From assembly GCA_017431035.1 (NCBI GenBank), contig JAFRLW010000013.1, positions 1 to 43,403 of the forward strand: 43,403 nucleotides of DNA, read 5' to 3'. Source of the DNA: Clostridia bacterium (GTDB taxonomy: Bacteria > Bacillota > Clostridia > Oscillospirales > Acutalibacteraceae). Positions 1-8,372 of this stretch are shown here, one piece after another; position 1 is the stretch's first letter; each line of letters starts with the position of its first letter. A program made the position numbers and the translations under genes. Below the pieces are notes generated by a model, which had not been told where the DNA came from, made no database searches, and was given only the letters and a program-made list of their open reading frames with translations.

Positions 1-50
1 ACAGCAAATACTGCTATCATGCCAAGTCCAAAAAAATACTCAAAGGCCAT
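1..50 (-). CDS. Partial small membrane protein, N-terminus only
   Basis: A minus-strand reading frame starts with ATG at 50-48 and runs off the left edge after about 16 codons. The visible peptide begins MAFEYFFGLGMIAVF and is strongly hydrophobic, as in an N-terminal membrane helix or signal sequence. A good ribosome binding site (AAGGAAGGG) lies just upstream on the minus strand at about 59-67. The gene diverges from addB. Too little is present to name a family. Confidence 0.5.
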   Translation of the reverse strand, partial: MAFEYFFGLGMIAVFA

Positions 51-75
51 ACCAAGTTTCCCTTCCTTATGGCAT

Positions 76-97
76 AATGTACCAAAAAACGTACATT
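76..97. repeat. Perfect 7-bp inverted repeat in the divergent promoter region before addB
   Basis: AATGTAC (76-82) and GTACATT (91-97) form perfect arms around an 8-base A-rich spacer. The repeat sits between the two divergent genes, just upstream of a possible addB -10 element (TATGAT, 101-106), where a -35 element would be expected. It may be an operator for a dimeric regulator. It does not resemble the Gram-positive LexA box (GAAC-N4-GTTC). Confidence 0.4.
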
Positions 98-132
98 CTG
101 TATGATAAAATATTAAAAAAGGAGGGGATATA

Positions 133-3100
133 ATGCTTGGTATAATCAAAGGCAGAGCCTCAAGCGGAAAAACCTATACAACATTAGAACTTGCAAATAA
201 AGCCGTGCAAAAGGGCGAAAAAGTTATTATTATCGTTCCGGAACAGTTTTCTTTTGAGTGTGAGAAACAGGTTTTATACCGCCTTGGAGACAGTTATTCT
301 CAAAACGTTCAGGTTTTGAGTTTTTCTCGTATTTGTGACGAGGTTTCCCACGCTACCGGCGGTGTGTGTTCAAAACTGCTTAAAGAATCCGATATACATA
401 TTATGATGAAAAAAGCGATAAATAACGTCGCCGGTGATTTAGTTCGTTTTAAGAAAATAGCGCATTTAGACGGCTTTGCTCGCCAAATGGCAAAAACTGT
501 GAGCGAACTTAAAACTGCGTTTATATTCCCGGCTGACCTTATAAACTTTTCGGATAGTATAGATGACCCCTCACTAAAACCAAAACTAATTGATACGGCG
601 CATATTTATGAAAGTTTTGATGCCCTGATAGCCGAAAAATATCTTGACCCCTCCGATAAACTTAAAGTTTTATACGAAAAACTTGAGAACTATCCGTTTT
701 TTAACAATAAAACAGTTTTCATTGACTCGTTTGACGGCTTTACAGGTCAACAGTTCAAAATTATTGAGCGAATATTTACAGGCGCTAAAAACGTTTATAT
801 CTCCCTTAATATGAGTGATGACAAGAAAGCACGTTTCGGCGTTTTCGAAAATATAGTAAAACTTGAAAACAGACTTGTAGAAACCTATAAGCAATTAAAC
901 AGCGGTGAAATCAAATATATAGTGCTTGGTGCTCCACGTTATGATAGCGAGGATTTAAGCCTTGTTGAAAAATATCTTTATAACGGTGAAATCACGGACG
1001 GAAAAATAGAAAACCTCACCGTCTGCCGTGCCGAGAGTATTTATGACGAGGCGGAGTTTACTGCAAGAGAAATAAGAAAAGCCGTCAGGGAAAACGGCGC
1101 CAGATATCGTGATATTGTAATTGTTGCAAGAAATGTCGGTCCTTATATTATTCCGCTTAAAACGGCAATGGAAAAGAACGGAATACCGCTTTTTATCGAC
1201 GAGAGGACTCCTCTTGTTGAAACGGCGGCGGCTTCTATGTTTGTTGCTGCGGCGGAACTTCTTTGCGGTGTTAAAACCGAGAAGATATTAAAACTTTATA
1301 AATCGGGCATTGATTATTTCACAAAAGAAGAACTTGCCGAACTGCAAAACTATATTTATGTTTGGAATATTGATGATGAGTTGTGGTATAAAGAGTGGGA
1401 TATGAATCCAAACGGATTATCAACAAGAACTTCATCTGATAGCAATACCGAATATATAAACAGTTTACGCCTTAAAGCGATTAAGCCTATTAAAGATAAA
1501 TTGAAGTATAGTGAGAACACCGCCGAAAGTTATATAACGGCAATTTTTGACCTGTTGTCCTCTATCGGCGGAACTAATTCTCTTATATCTATTTATAATG
1601 AGCGAAAGTCAGCAGGGGACACCATAACTTCCGATATTATTCGTCAGTCTTTTGATGCGGTGGTGTCCGTACTTGACAGTATTGTTGACGCATACAAAGG
1701 CGAGAGTATTACTACTCGTGACTTCTTATCTTGTTTCACTTCGGCTTTAAGGCTTGAAACAGTAGGTAATATTCCGTCATCTCTTGATGAGGTCATATTC
1801 GGCTCAGCGGACAAAATCCGTCCTGCAAGACCGGAATACGTCTTTATTTTGGGCGCTAATTACGGTGTTTTTCCGAGAATAAACAGTGAAACAGGTGTAT
1901 TTTCTAATGATGACCGAAAGAAAATGATAGATTTCGGGCTTCTAATACCCGATAAAGAACTTTATGAGTCGATAAATGAAGAGTATCTCGTTTATACCAA
2001 CGTTTCAAGCGCAAAGCGAAAATTGACTATCAGTTATTCTACTCTTGTTGACAAGGAAAAAGGGGAACCGTCCGCCTTTTTGGATGATTTGTGCAAAGCC
2101 TATGATATAAAAGAGGTAAAAGAGCCGGACAGCCTCTCACTTGATAATCTCCCCGAAACAAAAGAAAGTGCGTTGTCTTTGCTTTGTCGTACTTATTCGG
2201 TAGATAAAAGCACGGCGGAAAATATATATGCTTCAATAGCCAAAACCGAACTTAAAGACAAAGCGGATTATCTTATAAAAAACTCGGAAAAACCCGATTT
2301 TTTCATAACTCCGAAAACGGCGCAACAAATATTCGGCAACAATTTGTTGTTATCCCCAAGTGCGTTTGAATGTTTTTCGAGATGTAGGTTTTCTTATTTT
2401 TGTAAATATGTTTTGGGTGTTAAAAGACTTCAAAAATCCGAGTTTGATAACCTGCAAAGAGGTACTATTGCACATTATATTCTCGAAAAAACCATAATCG
2501 ATTACGGTAAAAATATTGCAAATCTGACCGATGAACAAATTAGCGAAATCGTTGATAAATATATAAACGAGTATCTTAATAAGGTGCCCGGTTTTGAAAG
2601 CGTCAGAACTGCAAGGCTTGACTACTTGATTATGACTATACAACGAAGTATAAAACCCGTCATAAAACAACTTTCAGAAGAGTTCAAAAACACCGATTTT
2701 GAACCGGTTGCCTGCGAACTTTCCATTGATGATAAAAATGGTGATATTCCTGCCGTTAATATTCCGGTTAATGCTCAAAACAACGTAAAACTAAACGGAA
2801 GTATAGACAGGGTTGACAGGTTTGAAGGGTATTTAAGGGTTGTTGACTACAAAACCGGAACAAAGGAGTTCAAGTTGCCCGATATTCTTGTGGGTCAAAA
2901 TATGCAAATGCTTTTATACCTTTATGCCGTTTGCAAAAGTGAGAAGTTTTGCGCAGACCCTGCGGGTATACTCTATTTGCCGTCAAAAAGAGATACTAAA
3001 AACGATGACAGTAATAAACGTATGAACGGTCTTATCCTTGACGACAGTGAAGTAATAAACGCTATGGATAAAACCAACTCCGGAAGATTTATACCTACAA

Positions 3101-3357
3101 AGAGATCTTCTTCAAGTTACATTGATAAAAACGGATTTGACGCTATTTTCTCATATCTTGAAAGAAGAATAAAAGCGACTGCAAATGATCTTTACAGTGG
3201 TATTATTTCTCCAAATCCGGTCAACGGTAAAAAGAGTAAAGCCTGTGAGTATTGTGACTTTTCAGGCGTTTGCCGTGTAGATCAGGTTGACGTCCCGACT
3301 GTACCGTCACTAGAAAATCACGAGATTATAGAAGAGATAGAAAGGTGGGGAAAATAA
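133..3357 (+). CDS. addB: ATP-dependent helicase/deoxyribonuclease subunit B
   Basis: This is subunit B of the AddAB complex, which resects double-strand DNA ends for RecA-dependent repair and is the Firmicute counterpart of RecBCD. The 1074-residue length is typical. An N-terminal Walker A (GRASSGKT) begins near residue 8. The nuclease core is RVVDYKTG, with D905 and K907. The Fe-S cluster cysteines are visible: a C-terminal triplet C1038, C1041 and C1047 (C-x2-C-x5-C) and an upstream cysteine-bearing segment at C747/C751/C757. This matches the one-plus-three arrangement known for AddB. The ATG at 133 follows a strong GGAGGGG site. The stop overlaps the addA start by one base (TAATG), so the two are translationally coupled. 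Confidence 0.97.
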   Translation: MLGIIKGRASSGKTYTTLELANKAVQKGEKVIIIVPEQFSFECEKQVLYRLGDSYSQNVQVLSFSRICDEVSHATGGVCSKLLKESDIHIMMKKAINNVAGDLVRFKKIAHLDGFARQMAKTVSELKTAFIFPADLINFSDSIDDPSLKPKLIDTAHIYESFDALIAEKYLDPSDKLKVLYEKLENYPFFNNKTVFIDSFDGFTGQQFKIIERIFTGAKNVYISLNMSDDKKARFGVFENIVKLENRLVETYKQLNSGEIKYIVLGAPRYDSEDLSLVEKYLYNGEITDGKIENLTVCRAESIYDEAEFTAREIRKAVRENGARYRDIVIVARNVGPYIIPLKTAMEKNGIPLFIDERTPLVETAAASMFVAAAELLCGVKTEKILKLYKSGIDYFTKEELAELQNYIYVWNIDDELWYKEWDMNPNGLSTRTSSDSNTEYINSLRLKAIKPIKDKLKYSENTAESYITAIFDLLSSIGGTNSLISIYNERKSAGDTITSDIIRQSFDAVVSVLDSIVDAYKGESITTRDFLSCFTSALRLETVGNIPSSLDEVIFGSADKIRPARPEYVFILGANYGVFPRINSETGVFSNDDRKKMIDFGLLIPDKELYESINEEYLVYTNVSSAKRKLTISYSTLVDKEKGEPSAFLDDLCKAYDIKEVKEPDSLSLDNLPETKESALSLLCRTYSVDKSTAENIYASIAKTELKDKADYLIKNSEKPDFFITPKTAQQIFGNNLLLSPSAFECFSRCRFSYFCKYVLGVKRLQKSEFDNLQRGTIAHYILEKTIIDYGKNIANLTDEQISEIVDKYINEYLNKVPGFESVRTARLDYLIMTIQRSIKPVIKQLSEEFKNTDFEPVACELSIDDKNGDIPAVNIPVNAQNNVKLNGSIDRVDRFEGYLRVVDYKTGTKEFKLPDILVGQNMQMLLYLYAVCKSEKFCADPAGILYLPSKRDTKNDDSNKRMNGLILDDSEVINAMDKTNSGRFIPTKRSSSSYIDKNGFDAIFSYLERRIKATANDLYSGIISPNPVNGKKSKACEYCDFSGVCRVDQVDVPTVPSLENHEIIEEIERWGK

Positions 3358-6300
3358 TGAGCATTTCTTTCAGCAATTCTCAAAAAAGAGCAATAGAAAG
3401 CAATTGCCCGGCACTTGTCTCCGCCGCCGCAGGCTCCGGTAAAACTGCCGTTTTGGTTGAACGTGTTATAAGAAAAATAGCGCCCGAAGATAAAAATATC
3501 CCCGCTGTTCCTGCAAACCGACTTTTAATCGTCACATTTACAAACCTTGCCGCAGCGGAAATGCGGACAAGAATAGAAAAGGCAATTTATGAAAAGATAA
3601 GGCAAAACCCCGATGACGAAAACCTCAGAATACAAAAGCATCTTTTACAAAATGCAGATATTTGCACAATAGACTCATTTTGCGCTAAACTTGTCAGAGA
3701 AAACTTTTCTTACTTTTCCGTTTCTCCCGATTTTTCTTTGTCAGAGGGATTAGACCTTGCCGATAAAGCTAACGCCGCACTTGACGAAATACTAAAACCC
3801 TATTTTGAAGAGAACAGTGATGCGTTTAATACTGCGCTCAGCCTTACAGGTTGTGAGTATGATGAATTAAAGTTTAAGCATATTATCACGGAAGAACTCT
3901 TTTATAAAGCAATGAATAAGCCTTTTTATGAGAGTTACCTTGATAATTTGGCAAAGCCTTATGCTACTATTTTTGATAAAAACAGTGTTTGGTATCAAAA
4001 GACTTTTGAAATTGCAAAAGAAACAATTAAATTATGTCTTAACGAAGCGGAAAAATTAAGAAAAACCGCCGAGTTTGTAGGTGTGAACTCAGAGTATTAT
4101 ATCGAATACGGCGAAGTTTTAATTTCAGTGCTTCAAAATCTTTACGACAACTTAAACTCCGATTACGATACCTTCCGTAGCGTCCTTTCCGAGTCAAACG
4201 CCGCAAATATTAAACGTGCGGCAAAAAAGGACGAGTATACCGAACGTATCAAAGGCATTAAACATACAATAGATAAAAAAATCAAGGGTTTGCAGGATAT
4301 ATTCCATTTTACCACCGCTGAAACTGAGGAACTGCGCAAAAGATTACAACCGGCAGTTGAACTGATAATAGAGATAGAAAAAAGATTTATTAACGCCTTT
4401 TTTGAGATTTGCAAAGAAGAGAACAGTATAACCTTTTCTTTCCTTGAACAAATGGTGTTCTCTTTCCTTTGTAAAAACGAAAACGGTAAGATTTTTGGAA
4501 CTGCGGAAGCCGACAGTATCATATCAAAATATGATGAGGTTATGGTTGATGAATATCAGGATGTAAACGACCTTCAAGATGCTATATTTAATATTTTATC
4601 GTCAAACGGAGAAAAACTGTTTGTAGTAGGGGACGTAAAACAAAGTATTTACGGTTTCAGAGGCTCAAACCCCGAAAACTTTATTGAAAAAGATGAAAAG
4701 GCTAAAAAAGACCCCTTATACAGTAGAGTTTTCCTCTCCGAAAATTACCGCAGCAGTTATGACGTTTGCGCTACTGCAAACTTCCTTTTTTCAAATCTAA
4801 TTACCGGCGAAGTCGGAAAACTTGTTTATTCCGACGAAGAAAAACTTTCTCCGAAAGCGGTCTTCCCGTTTGAAAACGGTAGTTCGAGTGAACTGCTTGT
4901 TGTTGACAATAGTGATAAGTATAACAAAAGACTTGATACCGAAGCGTTAGCCATAGCCGATTATATCAAGAGAACAATGGCGGCAGGGGATATTATAAAG
5001 GTAGATGATAACACTTTGCGTCCCGCAAAGTACAGCGATTTTGCTATTCTTTTGCGTTCGCTGAAGGATAAGGTAGAGCCTATAGCCGATATCCTCTCGA
5101 AAGAAGGTATACCAGTAAGTTTTGATAAAGAGTCGTTTATTGAAACTTATGAAATCAAACTTATCCTTTCTTTGCTAAAGGTGATAAATAATCCAAAAAG
5201 CGATATTGAACTATTGCATATAATGCTTAGTCCGCTATTTGATTTTACCGCTGAAGAACTTGCAATTATCCGACTGACTTCTAAAAAAGGTTCTTTGTAC
5301 GGTGCGGTTATTTTAGCCTGTGAAAACGGTGATAAAAAGTGTAAGTCATTTGTGCAAAAACTTGAAGACTATCGTCGCATTTTTATCACAAATACACTTG
5401 GCGAGGCAATAGCACGAATTTACTCCGTCACAGGTATTACCGATTATGTTGCCATAATGCCCGGCGGAGATGTGAAACGAACTAACCTTTTACTTCTATC
5501 AAAAATCGCAAACGAATATTCTTCTCGTTTTGCAGGTGGAATATATGGGTTTTTGAAGTATTTGGAGTCACTTCCCGATAAAGCGTTTAATACAAGTCAA
5601 AACACCGGCGGCGGTGTAAAAATTATGACTATGCACAAATCAAAAGGTCTTCAATTCCCGATATGCATACTTGCAAATCTGGCTTATTCTCCAAACACCG
5701 AAAGCAAGACAACCGCTTTATATGACGAAAAACTCGGAATTGCTTTCAGGTATTATGACGAGCAATTATGCGAAAAAACAGGGACGACCAACTTTAACCT
5801 TGCAGCATACAAAGAAAAAATGAAGTCGGTTGAAGAAGATCTTCGCCTTTTATACGTTGCCGCAACAAGAGCCGAGGATAGAGTTTGCTATATTTGTTCG
5901 GGAGATAATTTGCAAAAACGGTTTACAAATCTTTATAATCGTTTATCGGATAAATACCCCTTTATAACAAAAGAAGCACTGTTACAGTCTAAGTCAATGT
6001 TTGATTATGTTATATCTTGTGCGCTTTTAAGCGATAATTTTTATACCGATATAAAAGGGTTTGACGTAGAGCCGCCGTTTGAAAAATCAGGATTTAATAT
6101 CCCTGTTTATACTTATACGCCTGTAGAAAATAAAAAAGAAACAAACAGCGACGAAAAAGAGGATAACACCGCTGTAAACGAAGAAATAGTTTCGGCGCTT
6201 ATTTATAATTATTCATATAATTATCCATATTCGGCGCTTAGCAAAATCGAGTCAAAGGTATCGGTTTCAAGGCTTGCAAACGGGGAAGAAGCGGAACGTT

Positions 6301-6848
6301 TTGCCTTTACCGCCAAGCCGTCATTTATGAACAAAGACGGGTTGTCAAGCGCAGAAGCGGGAAGCGCTATGCACCACGTTATGCAGTTTATTTCTTTTGA
6401 TAAAGCCGATGACGTTGAGGGTGAGATAGAAAGGCTCAAAGAGTGGCGATTTATAAGTGAAGATGAGGCTAAATCACTAAATATAAAAGCCATAAAAGAT
6501 TTCTTCAGAAGCGACCTATTTGCAAAAATAAAAGAGTCAAAAGACGTCAGAAGGGAAATGCGCTTTTTAACCGAAGTTCCCGTGATTGAAGTGGAGAACG
6601 ATGCAAAAAATATTCCTCTTGATACGTCAATTCTCGTGCAAGGTGCAGTTGACCTGTGCTTTACTGACGGGAATGAGGTAACGGTTCTCGATTTCAAAAC
6701 CGACAGGGTCGATAATCTCGAAGTGCTCAAAGACAGATACAGTGAACAACTTTTAATTTACAGTAAAGCGTGTGAAAAGGTATTCAAAAAGAAGGTTACA
6801 AAAAGAATTATTTACTCATTTAACCTATCTGATTATATCGTCTTTTAG
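3357..6848 (+). CDS. addA: ATP-dependent helicase/nuclease subunit A
   Basis: This is the UvrD/Rep-type helicase plus nuclease subunit of AddAB, about 1163 residues. Helicase motifs appear in order: AAAGSGKTA (residues 23-31), VMVDEYQDVND (Walker B), GDVKQSIYGFRG (motif III), IMTMHKSKGLQFP (motif V) and LLYVAATRAED (motif VI). The C-terminal RecB-like nuclease motif is VLDFKTDR, with D1112 and K1114. A GTG at 3345 in the same frame is possible. The ATG at 3357 is preferred because the ribosome binding site AAAGGTGGGG (3341-3350) lies over that GTG, and TAATG coupling with addB is common. The gene ends in a strong terminator. Confidence 0.97.
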   Translation: MSISFSNSQKRAIESNCPALVSAAAGSGKTAVLVERVIRKIAPEDKNIPAVPANRLLIVTFTNLAAAEMRTRIEKAIYEKIRQNPDDENLRIQKHLLQNADICTIDSFCAKLVRENFSYFSVSPDFSLSEGLDLADKANAALDEILKPYFEENSDAFNTALSLTGCEYDELKFKHIITEELFYKAMNKPFYESYLDNLAKPYATIFDKNSVWYQKTFEIAKETIKLCLNEAEKLRKTAEFVGVNSEYYIEYGEVLISVLQNLYDNLNSDYDTFRSVLSESNAANIKRAAKKDEYTERIKGIKHTIDKKIKGLQDIFHFTTAETEELRKRLQPAVELIIEIEKRFINAFFEICKEENSITFSFLEQMVFSFLCKNENGKIFGTAEADSIISKYDEVMVDEYQDVNDLQDAIFNILSSNGEKLFVVGDVKQSIYGFRGSNPENFIEKDEKAKKDPLYSRVFLSENYRSSYDVCATANFLFSNLITGEVGKLVYSDEEKLSPKAVFPFENGSSSELLVVDNSDKYNKRLDTEALAIADYIKRTMAAGDIIKVDDNTLRPAKYSDFAILLRSLKDKVEPIADILSKEGIPVSFDKESFIETYEIKLILSLLKVINNPKSDIELLHIMLSPLFDFTAEELAIIRLTSKKGSLYGAVILACENGDKKCKSFVQKLEDYRRIFITNTLGEAIARIYSVTGITDYVAIMPGGDVKRTNLLLLSKIANEYSSRFAGGIYGFLKYLESLPDKAFNTSQNTGGGVKIMTMHKSKGLQFPICILANLAYSPNTESKTTALYDEKLGIAFRYYDEQLCEKTGTTNFNLAAYKEKMKSVEEDLRLLYVAATRAEDRVCYICSGDNLQKRFTNLYNRLSDKYPFITKEALLQSKSMFDYVISCALLSDNFYTDIKGFDVEPPFEKSGFNIPVYTYTPVENKKETNSDEKEDNTAVNEEIVSALIYNYSYNYPYSALSKIESKVSVSRLANGEEAERFAFTAKPSFMNKDGLSSAEAGSAMHHVMQFISFDKADDVEGEIERLKEWRFISEDEAKSLNIKAIKDFFRSDLFAKIKESKDVRREMRFLTEVPVIEVENDAKNIPLDTSILVQGAVDLCFTDGNEVTVLDFKTDRVDNLEVLKDRYSEQLLIYSKACEKVFKKKVTKRIIYSFNLSDYIVF

Positions 6849-6853
6849 CAAAG

Positions 6854-6886
6854 AAAAACCGCAGTTATTAAAACTGCGGTTTTTTT
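6854..6886. terminator. Bidirectional intrinsic terminator between addA and the XRE gene
   Basis: A 13-bp stem (6854-6866 with 6872-6884, core ACCGCAGTT/AACTGCGGT) and a 5-base loop are flanked by A-runs on the left and T-runs on the right. It can stop transcription from both convergent units. Confidence 0.9.
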
Positions 6887-6887
6887 A

Positions 6888-7340
6888 TCAGTAATTATCT
6901 TTTTTTCCTAAAATATCGTCGCCGTCAAGACCGGACTCTTCAATATGCTTGTAGATAAAATCAACAACCTCTTTTCGCTGGTCTTTGTTAAGCGCACGGC
7001 AAAGTTTGATTATATTCTTTTCGTTCGCCGTAAGGATAATATTATCAGGTCTTGTGTCTATTGTTGTTTTTTCCGGCCCTACGTCCTTAAAGGCTTTTGG
7101 CGTATCATTATTTTGCAAGTTTCCGAAAGGTGTCTTACCATAGAGAATATCATTGGTTGTAACGTGAAAAAGATCGGCAAGTTGTTTTAACAAATCAAGT
7201 TTCGGATTTCCGGCTCTTTCCATTCTCGCATAGGAGTTTTTGGTCATACCTATTGCTTCAGCCGCTGTTTTTTGCGTATAACCTGCAAGTGTGCGAAACT
7301 GTGCCAAACGTTTGCTGATGTTTTCGTTTGAGTTTATCAT
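6888..7340 (-). CDS. XRE-family helix-turn-helix transcriptional regulator
   Basis: This 150-residue protein has a Cro/C1-type HTH over residues 8-68, including TQKTAAEAIGMTKNSYARME as the helix-turn-helix core and DLFHVTTNDILYG as its usual end. The C-terminal half (residues about 70-150) is charged, has no recognised domain, and probably serves dimerisation or sensing. The ATG is preceded by AAAGGGGCGG on the minus strand. It stands alone, convergent with addA and divergent from tRNA-Thr. Targets cannot be inferred. No phage genes surround it, so a prophage repressor role is unlikely. Confidence 0.88.
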   Translation of the reverse strand: MINSNENISKRLAQFRTLAGYTQKTAAEAIGMTKNSYARMERAGNPKLDLLKQLADLFHVTTNDILYGKTPFGNLQNNDTPKAFKDVGPEKTTIDTRPDNIILTANEKNIIKLCRALNKDQRKEVVDFIYKHIEESGLDGDDILGKKDNY

Positions 7341-7370
7341 AAAAACCGCCCCTTTCGTATTATTTTACTC

Positions 7371-7399
7371 TTGACTTAAAAGATGCAAATTGATATAAT
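7371..7399 (+). promoter_or_regulatory. Sigma-A-type promoter for tRNA-Thr
   Basis: TTGACT (7371-7376) and TATAAT (7394-7399) are separated by exactly 17 bases. The expected transcription start (about 7406) is a few bases before the mature tRNA 5' end. Confidence 0.85.
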
Positions 7400-7410
7400 C
7401 TTATAAGTGT

Positions 7411-7486
7411 GCTGAGGTGGCTCAGTTGGTAGAGCAGCTGATTCGTAATCAGCAGGTCGTGGGTTCAAGTCCCATCCTCAGCTCCA
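7411..7486 (+). tRNA. tRNA-Thr (anticodon CGT)
   Basis: A complete 76-base cloverleaf is visible. The acceptor stem is GCTGAGG/CCTCAGC. The D-arm has GCTC-AGTTGGTA-GAGC. The anticodon stem is CTGAT/ATCAG with loop TTCGTAA, giving anticodon CGT, which reads ACG. The T-arm is GTGGG-TTCAAGT-CCCAT, and the CCA end (7484-7486) is encoded. The discriminator base is T. It has its own promoter and terminator and is a single gene. Confidence 0.96.
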
Positions 7487-7532
7487 GCAGGCAGGCCTGC
7501 ATCCAATTCGGATGTAGTTCCTGCTCTTTTTT
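7486..7532 (+). terminator. Terminator after tRNA-Thr
   Basis: Outer arms AGCAGG (7486-7491) and CCTGCT (7520-7525) enclose an inner hairpin TGCATCC/GGATGTA, followed by a run of six T. The last base of the tRNA CCA end forms the first base of the stem. Confidence 0.75.
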
Positions 7533-7650
7533 ATCATATGTTCACGACCTTAAGTTTAATATTTACAAGGTTGCTTTTAATGTTTAAGTATCTCTTTTAA
7601 TGTTTAGAACATTATATATTATTTGTCGAATTTTGTCAAATGTCATAAAT

Positions 7651-7681
7651 AAAAAAAGACACGACCCAGCCGTGTCTTTTT
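7651..7681 (-). terminator. Terminator of the TIM-like/yjbQ unit
   Basis: The stem AAAAAGACACG/CGTGTCTTTTT (7653-7663 with 7671-7681) has a 7-base loop. On the minus strand it is followed by a run of seven T. It lies 32 bases beyond the yjbQ stop. Confidence 0.88.
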
Positions 7682-7691
7682 ATTATTAGAA

Positions 7692-7732
7692 TTATCTCTG
7701 CTACTGATAGAATTATCTCTGCTGCTGAAGAT
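7692..7732. repeat. Imperfect 21-bp tandem duplication at the end of the yjbQ gene
   Basis: Two adjacent copies of a 21-base unit containing GAATTATCTCTGCT differ at one position (ctactga versus ctgctga). One copy carries the last codons and stop of the gene (CAG CAG AGA TAA on the minus strand). The second copy lies just after the stop and repeats TAG CAG AGA TAA. Confidence 0.8.
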
Positions 7733-8333
7733 CATAGTGGAGGTCGTAAGCCTTTTCTTCATCAGTAAACTTATGAAGGGTGTTGATAACCTCGCCGTTA
7801 TTCCACTTTCTGTCTTCTATTTCTTCGGTAGTACCCATAACGGTAACGTTAAGTTGTCTGTGACGTGCACGAACGTGGTCCCAGTCAATGAAATAAACGT
7901 GAGCGAACTCGCCACCGTCAAGTTTACCGTCTTTAATGGTCATGGTTTCGCTTCTGCCGAAGAATACCGAACGGAGATGTCCGTCTGTATTCATAGAGGT
8001 GAAGTCACCGGGCTCGTCAACATAACGGCCAAACTGTGAATGGATAGGACCGGGATGACGATACTGATGTTCCTCGGCAAAATCGGGAATAAGTTTTCTC
8101 ATTATGTCGAGAAGGTCATGCTGTAAGAACTCAAGGTCAAAAGAGTCGATATCGTGTGAGCACTCCTGAACCATAACCGAGCAGGTGGTATGGTGAGAAG
8201 CGATGCAAACAGTACCGTTTTTAACGCCTGAAGCCTCTACGATTTCTCTGATTTCCTTAGAAACATCGTGAAATGTAGGGATCCAACCTCTTGACTGAAG
8301 TTCAAGTTCCTTTTGAAATACTTTAAATTCCAT
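7713..8333 (-). CDS. yjbQ: YjbQ (UPF0047)-family protein
   Basis: This 206-residue protein has family motifs HHTTCSVMVQE (near residues 47-57), a central DLLDIMRKLIP stretch, and MNTDGHLRSVFFG near the middle. The end of the domain is GGEFAHVYFIDWDHVRARHRQLNV (residues about 140-164; quoted in part), the place where family members carry their conserved aromatic/Arg motif. The Escherichia coli relative has weak thiamine-phosphate-synthase activity, but the physiological role of the family is not settled. At 206 residues it is longer than the usual 130-140, with about 40 extra residues at the C-terminus and an insert around YRHPGPIHSQFGRY. It follows the TIM-like gene by 41 bases and has its own GGAGGAAT site. 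Co-transcription with a sugar isomerase suggests a role in the sugar pathway, which is inference. Confidence 0.85.
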   Translation of the reverse strand: MEFKVFQKELELQSRGWIPTFHDVSKEIREIVEASGVKNGTVCIASHHTTCSVMVQECSHDIDSFDLEFLQHDLLDIMRKLIPDFAEEHQYRHPGPIHSQFGRYVDEPGDFTSMNTDGHLRSVFFGRSETMTIKDGKLDGGEFAHVYFIDWDHVRARHRQLNVTVMGTTEEIEDRKWNNGEVINTLHKFTDEEKAYDLHYDLQQQR

Positions 8334-8372
8334 TTTTATTCCTCCAAAATATGTAAAAATATTTTTTATTTA

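Noticed and set aside
6888-7340. XRE regulator as prophage or toxin-antitoxin component
   Set aside because: There is no toxin, phage or partner gene next to it; it is a single gene between addA and a tRNA.
7411-7486. tRNA-Thr as an integration site for a genomic island
   Set aside because: I found no second copy of the tRNA 3' end downstream, no integrase gene and no mobile genes; the sugar region ends at ordinary terminators.
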